Positions 1-5,274 of a DNA stretch of 5,274 nucleotides are shown here, piece by piece. The translations under genes and the position numbers were made by a program. Origin of the DNA: JAYSRU01 sp043720875. GTDB taxonomy: Bacteria; Bacteroidota; Bacteroidia; Flavobacteriales_D; Crocinitomicaceae. The stretch lies in contig JAYSRU010000087.1 of the NCBI GenBank assembly GCA_043720875.1, forward strand, positions 1-5,274, written 5' to 3'. Below the pieces are notes generated by a model. It worked only from the letters and a program-made list of their open reading frames with translations, had not been told where the DNA came from and ran no database searches. Positions within the stretch are counted from its first letter, which is position 1. Each line of letters starts with the position of its first letter.

Positions 1-1
1 T

Positions 2-658
2 GATTCTTATTCAGTTACTCTAATCCCGAATTTAACTTTCAATTTCACTGGTTATGAAGCTTTACCAGATGACGATTATTTTGCAGCTGTGACCCACTAT
101 GGCACACAAAACAAGTTATACACCGTTGTCCAAACCAACTCTTCTATTATTCCAGCATTTCCAGGAGGAATGGACTTATTAATATACCGCCATCATTTTA
201 ACGTTGGGTGGGATGGGTTTAGTGCTTCTTACTCAAGTACTGGAGATGATTCACCAGGTCAGATTATTCCCACTTCAGATGGGGGTGCAATTTTTATTGG
301 TGGCAGATCAACAGGAATTGGTGGTGCTAACGTTTTAATAGTGAAAATTGGATCAAACGATCAATTTCCCACATCCAATGGAATACCAACCGTTTACAAT
401 TTAGTATTTCTAAAAGAAGTGGAAGAACTTCAACATGTAAAACTTTACCCAAATCCGTTTGACGATGTATTGGTATTAGAAAGTGAAAACCATGAATTAC
501 TTAGCTATACCTTAATCGATAATGCTGGAAAAAATTTAATGCAAGGCATTTGCACTGATAAAAGTGTTCTTACAACCGATCATTTATCGTCAGGCTTCTA
601 TTTCCTACAATTGAACAATGGAACGCAAAACAAAACCATTAAATTGATTAAAAAATAA
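2..658 (+). CDS. C-terminal part of a secreted protein with a T9SS type A sorting domain (5' partial)
   Basis: The frame is open from base 2 with no start that must be used, so this is the 3' end of a larger gene; the GTG at 89 is an internal valine, not a convincing start. The visible part is 218 residues. Residues about 90-124 read PTSDGGAIFIGG... followed by ANVLIVKIGSND, the pattern of one blade of the bacterial beta-propeller/delta-60-like repeats common in Bacteroidetes exoproteins. Residues about 146-218 form a Por/T9SS type A C-terminal domain: VKLYPNPFDD at the start, a middle strand pair (SYTLIDNAGKNL), then LSSGFYFLQL and a lysine-rich end (KTIKLIKK). In this family the domain directs the protein through the type IX secretion system across the outer membrane and is usually removed. 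The function of the cargo cannot be told from this fragment. The next gene starts 17 bases downstream on the same strand, and no terminator hairpin is seen between them. Confidence 0.9.
   Translation, partial: DSYSVTLIPNLTFNFTGYEALPDDDYFAAVTHYGTQNKLYTVVQTNSSIIPAFPGGMDLLIYRHHFNVGWDGFSASYSSTGDDSPGQIIPTSDGGAIFIGGRSTGIGGANVLIVKIGSNDQFPTSNGIPTVYNLVFLKEVEELQHVKLYPNPFDDVLVLESENHELLSYTLIDNAGKNLMQGICTDKSVLTTDHLSSGFYFLQLNNGTQNKTIKLIKK
437..655 (+). other. T9SS type A sorting domain (Por secretion C-terminal domain)
   Basis: This is the coding segment for the last 73 residues of the secreted protein. Its hallmarks are the YPNP motif near the start, a beta-rich middle, an SSGFYFLQL strand close to the end, and a basic C-terminus. 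It is the secretion signal recognised by the type IX machinery and is the strongest single pointer to a Bacteroidetes host. Confidence 0.88.
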
Positions 659-675
659 TTCTGAGTGAGCTGATC

Positions 676-2076
676 ATGACTAAAACGTATACTAAAATAT
701 CGAATGAACATATTGATTTTTTCAAATCACTTCAAATCGAAGTTATTGAATCGGAAGAGCAACGGTCAGCATACGGACATGATCACACGGAAGATTTTCA
801 ATTCACTCCTGAGTTAGTATTGCGACCTAAAACTGTAGAAGAAATTTCAAGTATTGTTACGTATTGTAACCTAAAATGTATTCCCGTAACTCCGTCAGGA
901 GCGCGTACAGGACTTAGTGGAGGATGCTTACCCATTCATGGAGGCATAGTCTTAACGATGGAAAAGTTCAATAAAATAGTTCACATTGATCAAAATAATC
1001 ATCAAGTTACAACAGAACCTGGTGTTATTACAGAAGCATTACAAAACGCAGTAAAAGAAGTTGGATTGTTCTACCCACCAGATCCTGCCAGTAAGGGATC
1101 TTGTTTTATCGGGGGTAACATTGCCGAAAATAGTGGTGGACCCAAGGCGGTTAAGTATGGCGTAACCAAAGATTACGTCTTAAATCTTGAAGTTGTTTTA
1201 CCCACTGGTGAAGTAATTTGGACAGGTGCGAATGTTCTAAAGAATGCCACAGGATATAACCTAACCCAACTCATTGTGGGAAGTGAAGGAACGCTTGGAA
1301 TTGTAACGAAAATAGTACTAAGACTACTTACCCACCCTACCCATAATTTACTCATGCTCGTTCCATTTTATGATGCCCAAAAAGCATGTGAAGCGGTTGG
1401 TGAAATCTTTAAAGCTGGAATTGTACCTAGTGGAATGGAATTTATGGAACGTGATGCCATTGCGTTCACTATGGCATTTGAAAAAGATAGTGCTATTGAA
1501 TTAAAAGAAAATCACGAAGCTCATTTGTTGATTGAAGTGGATGGTTTTGACCCTGATGTTTTGATGCAAGATTGTGAAAAAATCATGATGGTTTTGGAAC
1601 AATTTGAAACAGATGAAATACTATTTGCAGAAACCCAAGCACAGAAAGATAGCCTTTGGAAAATTCGTCGAAAAGTGGGCGAAGCAGTAAAAGTAAGTTC
1701 TGTTTATAAAGAAGAAGATACCGTTGTTCCGAGGTATGAATTACCCAAACTACTGAAAGCGGTAAAAGAAATTGGTGCAAAATATGGTTTTAAATCCGTG
1801 TGCTATGGCCATGCCGGAGATGGTAATCTACACGTAAACATTTTGAAAGGCGATTTAACAGATCACCAATGGAAAAACGAGCTTCCAATTGCTATTCGTG
1901 AATTATTTACGGAAGTGGTACGCTTAGGAGGAACGCTATCTGGAGAACATGGAATAGGAATGGTTCAAAAAGAATACATGGATATTGCCTTTAACGAAGT
2001 TCAACTCAACCTGATGCGCACGATTAAAAATGTATTCGATCCTAATGCTATTTTGAATCCGGGTAAAATATTTTAG
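676..2076 (+). CDS. FAD-linked oxidase, GlcD / D-lactate dehydrogenase family
   Basis: A complete 466-residue flavoprotein of the VAO/PCMH superfamily. The N-terminal FAD-binding domain shows PSGARTGLSGG (residues 73-83, the pyrophosphate-binding loop), PDPAS (135-139), NIAENSGGPKAVKYG (148-162) and GSEGTLGIVT (202-211). The C-terminal FAD-oxidase domain shows WKIRR (328-332), an acidic EEDTVVPR segment (346-353), GHAGDGNLHVN (378-388, the metal/substrate histidines typical of the family), SGEHGIG (422-428) and the closing DPNAILNPGKIF. The family oxidises 2-hydroxyacids such as glycolate, D-lactate or D-2-hydroxyglutarate to 2-oxoacids, usually passing electrons to quinone or cytochrome rather than oxygen. 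The substrate cannot be fixed from sequence alone. Length is normal for the single-domain form; the C-terminal cysteine-rich Fe-S module of longer homologues is absent. There is no signal peptide, so it is probably cytoplasmic or peripheral to the inner membrane. The ATG at 676 is preceded by a purine-rich GAGTGAG that could serve as a weak ribosome site. Confidence 0.95.
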   Translation: MTKTYTKISNEHIDFFKSLQIEVIESEEQRSAYGHDHTEDFQFTPELVLRPKTVEEISSIVTYCNLKCIPVTPSGARTGLSGGCLPIHGGIVLTMEKFNKIVHIDQNNHQVTTEPGVITEALQNAVKEVGLFYPPDPASKGSCFIGGNIAENSGGPKAVKYGVTKDYVLNLEVVLPTGEVIWTGANVLKNATGYNLTQLIVGSEGTLGIVTKIVLRLLTHPTHNLLMLVPFYDAQKACEAVGEIFKAGIVPSGMEFMERDAIAFTMAFEKDSAIELKENHEAHLLIEVDGFDPDVLMQDCEKIMMVLEQFETDEILFAETQAQKDSLWKIRRKVGEAVKVSSVYKEEDTVVPRYELPKLLKAVKEIGAKYGFKSVCYGHAGDGNLHVNILKGDLTDHQWKNELPIAIRELFTEVVRLGGTLSGEHGIGMVQKEYMDIAFNEVQLNLMRTIKNVFDPNAILNPGKIF

Positions 2077-2135
2077 AGCGTTGAAATAATCCTTCAAACT
2101 GAGTTCATTTTTCCTTACCTATCGTTACTAAAATT

Positions 2136-3419
2136 TTATATGCACAACTTCATTTTTTCCCAATCTAATTTCATTCCTTCACTTTCCACCAATTTCATTT
2201 GCCATTCTAAAAAAGTTGTTTCAACTTCGGTATACGTAGTTCGCCCTTCCTTGTACAACAATACCGTTTTATCGTAAATTAATTGAAGGTTTGCGCTGAT
2301 TTGTTCCACCTGCAATAACTCCGCTTTTTTGGCAAGTAATTGCTGTTCACGTTCCATTTTCTTCATTTCAAGTGTAAGTTCAGCTAGTTGCTGGAATTGT
2401 GTTAATTCACTTTCTTTCACACGATTTAGTTCTTTGGTTTTAAACCAAGCGCCACGGCTAAAAAGTGGAATACTTAAATAAAACCCGATTCCTTCATACA
2501 AGTTTTGATTTATTTGAGTGTTGTATGGTTTGGTGGGATTTCCTAACTGCGAATAGTCTTTGTTGTTGGTTGAAAATCCAGTACCAAGATTTCCATTTAA
2601 TGAAAGTGTGGGCAAAATAGTTGACCTATCAGCGTTCATTTGCGTTTGGTTGAGTTGTAATTCAATAGCTAGTTTTTCAATTTCAAAACTTTCTGCATAT
2701 TTTGGAAGGCTTGTAATTTCAGAAACAGAACGCAACACAAATAAATGATTTGTTGAAAGTGGAACACCAATCAAAAAATTCAATTGAAGGTTTTTGAGTC
2801 GTTTTTCAGATCCAAGTTTTGAAAGTAATACTTCTTCATTCAGTAATGAATTACGACTTTTCAATGTATCTACGGAAGCAATTTTTCCTCCACGAATTAA
2901 CAACAGTTGAATCGCTTGTATTTGCTTGTATTTTTCAATTCTAACTTTTGAAAATTCCAACTGAACCGTTTGTTTACACAAATCAATATAGGTTTCAATT
3001 ACTCGAATGTGGAGTTCGTTTTGCTTTGTTTGGAGCGATAGTTCTTGTTGAAGCACTGTAAAATCAAACGTTTTTCGATTCGAAAAATAACGAAAGCCGT
3101 TAAACAAGGTCATTCCAGAGTTTAAACCAAATGATTGAGAATTAACTGCACTTGTTGCAAATGTATTGGTGAATGGATCAACCCTGCGCCCAAATGATGT
3201 ATTGACACCCGTTGAGGCACTCAAATTTGGAAGTAAACTAAATGGGTGATATTTTCGATTCAATAGCGCATTTTTAATTTCTGAGTCTTGTTTCACAAAT
3301 TGTAGCGCATTGTGTGAAGCCAAATCCAAGCATTGTTGCAAGGTAATTGGTTCTTGGGCAAAAGAAATACTAGAAAGTAAAGACGAAAAAATGAGAAGAA
3401 TGATGGTTAGTTTTTTCAT
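2136..3419 (-). CDS. TolC family outer-membrane efflux/export protein
   Basis: A 427-residue protein with a clear Sec signal peptide: MKK, a hydrophobic stretch to residue 20, and likely cleavage after SFA (residue 21). The mature start EPITLQQCLDLASHNALQ is the usual opening of the outer-membrane efflux family. The fold is visible as two halves. In each, a beta/turn segment (LLPNLSASTGVNTSFGR, 62-78; ILPTLSLNGNLGTGFS, 268-283) ends in a strand with a hydrophobic-phenylalanine signature (SGMTLFNGFRYFSNR, 101-115; YLSIPLFSRG, 314-323) and is followed by long amphipathic, Gln/Glu/Lys-rich helices (about 120-215 and 325-425). This is the trimeric beta-barrel plus periplasmic alpha-tunnel plan of TolC. 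The gene lies directly behind the HlyD-type gene with an ATGA overlap, so the two are almost certainly co-translated parts of one exporter. The role of the exported substrate is unknown. Length is typical of Bacteroidetes TolC proteins. Confidence 0.94.
   Translation of the reverse strand: MKKLTIILLIFSSLLSSISFAQEPITLQQCLDLASHNALQFVKQDSEIKNALLNRKYHPFSLLPNLSASTGVNTSFGRRVDPFTNTFATSAVNSQSFGLNSGMTLFNGFRYFSNRKTFDFTVLQQELSLQTKQNELHIRVIETYIDLCKQTVQLEFSKVRIEKYKQIQAIQLLLIRGGKIASVDTLKSRNSLLNEEVLLSKLGSEKRLKNLQLNFLIGVPLSTNHLFVLRSVSEITSLPKYAESFEIEKLAIELQLNQTQMNADRSTILPTLSLNGNLGTGFSTNNKDYSQLGNPTKPYNTQINQNLYEGIGFYLSIPLFSRGAWFKTKELNRVKESELTQFQQLAELTLEMKKMEREQQLLAKKAELLQVEQISANLQLIYDKTVLLYKEGRTTYTEVETTFLEWQMKLVESEGMKLDWEKMKLCI
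3416..3419 (-). promoter_or_regulatory. ATGA stop-start overlap coupling the HlyD and TolC genes
   Basis: Read on the minus strand, the TolC-gene ATG (3419-3417) overlaps the HlyD-gene TGA (3418-3416) by the classic ATGA arrangement. This indicates a shared transcript and probably translational coupling. There is no separate strong ribosome site upstream of the TolC start. Confidence 0.85.
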
Positions 3420-4729
3420 TTTACAAGATCCGTTAGCTTCTCAAAAAACCGTTCTAACAAGCGTTTTCCTTTGGTAATGATTTTTATTGTTCCTTTCAAT
3501 TGTGCTTTTAGCGGAATTTGCTTTTTATAGGTTGTTTTCAGTTGTTTTGGAAGCCTAATTCTAAGCTCATATTTTCCTTCTTTATCTATTTGTGTAATAT
3601 GAATTACGTTACCTTCCAACATTCCAAATTCTCCCGTTGGGTAATCCGACAATTCAATGAATGCTTTTTGTCCAATTTTTACTTTTCCTGCTCCAACGCT
3701 TTCAATTGTTGCGGTTGCGATGTAACTATTTCCATTCGGCACAACAACCAAGGTAGCTTGGTTTGCGCCATAAAATTTATTGATTTGTAATTGTTTATTG
3801 AACAGTACTTTTCCATCGCAGGGAGCAATCCAAACTGCACTTTTCTCCCATTCAATGAACTGATTTTTCAATGTCACACATGCAATGTTAATCGCTGATA
3901 ACAATTGTTGTGCTTTTTGCCCATTGTCGTGTTTCAATTGAAGTGATTGACTACGTAGTGTATTCAATTGAATGAGGTTTTGTACGTATTGTTCTTTTTG
4001 AGATTGAACGCCTTGCATGGCTTGAGTTTCGGAGCGTTTATCTTGATTAAGGGATTGTTTTGAAATTGCACTTTCTTGCGCTAAACGCTCACTAGATTGT
4101 AATTCTTCTGCAATAAGTGCATATTCACTTTCAGACAGTTTTAGTTGCCTGCTTGCTATGGTTTGTAACCGTTCTCGGTAGGATATTTCACGTTGAATGG
4201 ATAACAATTGTTCGTTTAAAACATTGGATTGAAAGGTGCTGTTCCATTCAATAATTCGTGTTTCGAGCGTTGTCCAAGGTTCTTGAAAAGTTCCTAATTG
4301 TAAGTTCTCGGAATAAACTGGAATTGATGTTTCGTTTTGCAAGTTCAGTAAAGCTATTTCATCAAGATAACGATTCGCTTTTTCAATGTCTTCGGTTTTC
4401 GCTTGGTTATCGAATTGCACAAGCAATTGTCCTTTTGTTACGTTTTGTTGATCGTTTACTGCAATAGATTTTAATTGTACATAAAGTTGATTGCTCAATT
4501 CAATGGGAGGTTGAGCAGTTGTTACGGTTACTTCTCCTTTGATTTCGTCTGAATATTCAATGAGCCACGATAGACCAATCATGAGGGCTAAAACCAATAA
4601 AAAAAGCCCATTACCCGAACGAATAATCCATGAGGGAGGATGCGAAAGCATTTCGTTCATGGGTTCGCTTTTCAGATCTATTGCTATGTCTTTAATTTCT
4701 TCCATTTGTTGTTTGTTATTTCGTCGCAT
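3416..4729 (-). CDS. HlyD family membrane fusion (periplasmic adaptor) protein of a type I-like exporter
   Basis: A 437-residue adaptor. A short cytoplasmic N-terminus with a PPSWIIRSGNG motif precedes one transmembrane helix (about 41-58, GLFLLVLALMIGLSWLIEY). The first half of the biotinyl-lipoyl-like domain follows (about 64-110, with VNDQQNVTKGQLLVQFDN). A long Gln/Glu-rich coiled-coil hairpin spans about 110-295. The second lipoyl half is at 298-325 (VWIAPCDGKVLFNKQLQINKFYGAN), then a beta-barrel region (335-415) and a basic C-terminal tail. In the family this protein bridges an inner-membrane ABC transporter to TolC. The architecture resembles Bacteroidetes HlyD proteins paired with bacteriocin-type peptidase ABC transporters (inference); no ABC gene is in view. 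The start is uncertain. The ATG at 4729 lies inside the first copy of a tandem repeat, with GAGG five bases before it. The ATG at 4705 (MEEIKDIAIDL) follows AACAACAA, an A-rich leader normal for Bacteroidetes, and would give 429 residues. Confidence 0.92.
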   Translation of the reverse strand: MRRNNKQQMEEIKDIAIDLKSEPMNEMLSHPPSWIIRSGNGLFLLVLALMIGLSWLIEYSDEIKGEVTVTTAQPPIELSNQLYVQLKSIAVNDQQNVTKGQLLVQFDNQAKTEDIEKANRYLDEIALLNLQNETSIPVYSENLQLGTFQEPWTTLETRIIEWNSTFQSNVLNEQLLSIQREISYRERLQTIASRQLKLSESEYALIAEELQSSERLAQESAISKQSLNQDKRSETQAMQGVQSQKEQYVQNLIQLNTLRSQSLQLKHDNGQKAQQLLSAINIACVTLKNQFIEWEKSAVWIAPCDGKVLFNKQLQINKFYGANQATLVVVPNGNSYIATATIESVGAGKVKIGQKAFIELSDYPTGEFGMLEGNVIHITQIDKEGKYELRIRLPKQLKTTYKKQIPLKAQLKGTIKIITKGKRLLERFFEKLTDLVK

Positions 4730-4789
4730 TGCTTCCTCAATTGAACACGGATTGCGCAGATGTGACGGATATTTTTTGTTGTTTTATTA
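4715..4789. repeat. Tandem repeat copy 1 (75 bp), carries the HlyD ATG
   Basis: This is the copy next to the exporter. It differs from copy 2 at only four positions before the T-rich tail. The variable base after CGTCGC is A (4728), so the minus strand reads ATG in frame with HlyD; copies 2 and 3 have T and G at this place and no ATG. Confidence 0.88.
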
Positions 4790-4863
4790 GTTATTTCGTC
4801 GCTTTGCTTCCTCAATTGAACACGGATTGCACAGATATGACGGGTATTTTTTGTTGTTTTTTA
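4790..4863. repeat. Tandem repeat copy 2 (74 bp)
   Basis: The middle copy. It reads GATTGCACAGATATGACGGG where copies 1 and 3 read GATTGCGCAGAT(G/T)TGACGGA. Its conserved 27-bp core is at 4804-4830. Confidence 0.88.
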
Positions 4864-4930
4864 GTTGTTTCGTCGCGTTGCTTCCTCAATTGAACACGGA
4901 TTGCGCAGATTTGACGGATAGTTTTGTTAT
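4864..4930. repeat. Tandem repeat copy 3, with a diverged tail ending at the GxxExxY stop codon
   Basis: The core (4878-4904) is identical to the other copies, but the leader is GTTGTTT rather than GTTATTT and the T-rich tail is shortened to GTTTTGTTAT. The TAA stop of the neighbouring gene (4927-4929, minus strand) falls inside this tail, so the repeat begins where the gene ends. Confidence 0.8.
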
Positions 4931-5274
4931 TTGAGTTGGTTAGTGAATATTTTTCGTTTAAATTCTGCTTGTTTTCCGAAATTAAGTAACAACCCAATTT
5001 CTATGCTTGTTGCCTTAAGATAGTTTAAAAGTTGTGCTTCATGTGCCATTGCTAGTCTTTCTGTTGCTTTCAATTCAAGGATAACTTTATCGTTTACGCA
5101 AATATCCGCATAATATATGCCTACCAAATGAGATTCATAATGGACTTTTATCTGCCTTTGTTTTTCACAACTCAAGCCCATGGCTTCCATTTCTATTGTT
5201 AGTGCATTTTCATAAACATTTTCCAAAAAACCATATCCTAATGTATTGTAAACCTTATAATACGCACTAATTAT
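4927..5274 (-). CDS. GxxExxY family protein, PD-(D/E)XK nuclease-like (5' partial)
   Basis: On the minus strand the frame is open to the window edge, giving 115 visible residues; the first codons lie beyond 5274. The TTG at 5226 is not a real start: translated upstream, the protein reads YNTLGYGFLENVYENAL, which holds the family's name-giving G-x-x-E-x-x-Y motif (GFLENVY). The rest fits the family: CEKQRQIKVHYES, then YADICVNDKVILELKA with the PD-(D/E)XK-like acidic residue (D57 of the visible part) and ELK (E67, K69), then HEAQLLNYLK with a Q-x3-Y pair (Q81, Y85), and IEIGLLLNFG near the end. Family members are about 120-135 residues, so only a dozen or so residues are missing. The fold is that of RecB-like nucleases; a biological role is not established. 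Genes of this family are commonly seen with short repeats resembling CACGGATTGCACAGAT, and such repeats follow directly here (recalled association, not checked). It is probably unrelated in function to the exporter. Confidence 0.9.
   Translation of the reverse strand: MISAYYKVYNTLGYGFLENVYENALTIEMEAMGLSCEKQRQIKVHYESHLVGIYYADICVNDKVILELKATERLAMAHEAQLLNYLKATSIEIGLLLNFGKQAEFKRKIFTNQLK

Larger units (their letters stand above)
4715..4930. repeat. Array of three tandem 74-75 bp repeats between the HlyD and GxxExxY genes
   Basis: Three head-to-tail copies begin at 4715, 4790 and 4864. Each has the order (plus strand) GTTATTTCGTCGC, then a variable base, then a 27-bp block identical in all copies (4729-4755, 4804-4830, 4878-4904; it contains TTCCTCAATTGAACACGG), then CAGAT-N-TGACGG and a T-rich tail (TTTTTTGTTGTTTT). 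There are no unique spacers. A further partial tail (TTGTTGTTT, 4706-4714) sits directly before the ATG at 4705. The array fills nearly the whole gap between the two genes; its last T-rich tail contains the stop codon of the GxxExxY gene. The copies are nearly identical, which points to recent duplication or sequence constraint. Confidence 0.92.

Noticed and set aside
89..91. GTG at 89 as the start of the first gene
   Set aside because: The reading frame is open all the way to base 2 with protein-like sequence (DSYSVTLIPNLTFNFTGYEAL), and a T9SS cargo protein would need an N-terminal signal peptide that is absent here.
1173..1780. Two short minus-strand open frames (1173-1355, 1583-1780) inside the oxidase gene
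   Set aside because: Both are antisense to conserved FAD-oxidase sequence and show no sign of being genes.
2081..2097. TTGAA-N7-TTCAA hairpin between the convergent genes as a bidirectional terminator
   Set aside because: The stem is only five AT-rich pairs and the T run (2106-2112) lies about nine bases past it, so it is too weak to call.
3518..3790. Plus-strand 90-codon open frame opposite the HlyD 3' half
   Set aside because: It is the complement of a well-supported coding region, and its Phe/Cys-rich composition is typical of an antisense frame.
4539..4790. Plus-strand 83-codon open frame opposite the HlyD start
   Set aside because: It is antisense to the transmembrane and lead segments of HlyD and runs into the repeat; it has no domain-like character.
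4715..4930. Three regular repeats considered as a CRISPR array
   Set aside because: The units are directly contiguous with no unique spacers, are 74-75 bp long, and no cas gene is nearby.
4812..4997. Minus-strand 61-codon open frame overlapping the GxxExxY gene end and the repeats
   Set aside because: It overlaps the GxxExxY coding sequence in another frame, and the rest is translated repeat DNA with no recognisable protein features.
5224..5226. TTG as the start codon of the GxxExxY gene
   Set aside because: The frame stays open to the window edge and the upstream residues (YNTLGYGF) complete the family's conserved glycine motif, so the true start lies outside the window.

Overview
The window looks like a piece of a Bacteroidetes chromosome, probably from the Flavobacteriia side. 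The DNA is AT-rich. The first gene ends in a type IX secretion (Por) sorting domain, a system confined to the Bacteroidetes lineage, and clear Shine-Dalgarno sites are scarce. No rRNA, tRNA, CRISPR array or transposase is visible.

Left half, plus strand: the 3' end of a secreted T9SS-sorted protein (2-658, cut by the window edge) is followed after 17 bases by a complete FAD-linked 2-hydroxyacid oxidase of the GlcD / D-lactate dehydrogenase type (676-2076). A 59-base gap then separates this gene from a convergent minus-strand pair.

Right half, minus strand: a HlyD-type membrane fusion protein (3416-4729) and a TolC-type outer-membrane channel (2136-3419) share an ATGA overlap and form an export operon. 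Together they would supply the periplasmic and outer-membrane parts of a type I-like exporter. The matching inner-membrane ABC transporter is not in the window; upstream (beyond position 5274) is the natural place to look. The shape of the HlyD protein resembles those that work with peptidase-containing bacteriocin ABC transporters, which is an inference.

Right edge: just upstream of the HlyD gene are three tandem copies of a 74-75 bp repeat (about 4715-4930). They lie directly behind the stop codon of a GxxExxY-family (PD-(D/E)XK nuclease-like) gene that runs off the window (4927-5274). The repeat copy next to HlyD carries a point difference that creates an in-frame ATG, so the HlyD start is ambiguous (4729 inside the repeat, or 4705 just after it). 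The GxxExxY gene plus its repeat array is the most unusual part of the window. It looks like an accessory unit lodged at the head of the export operon.
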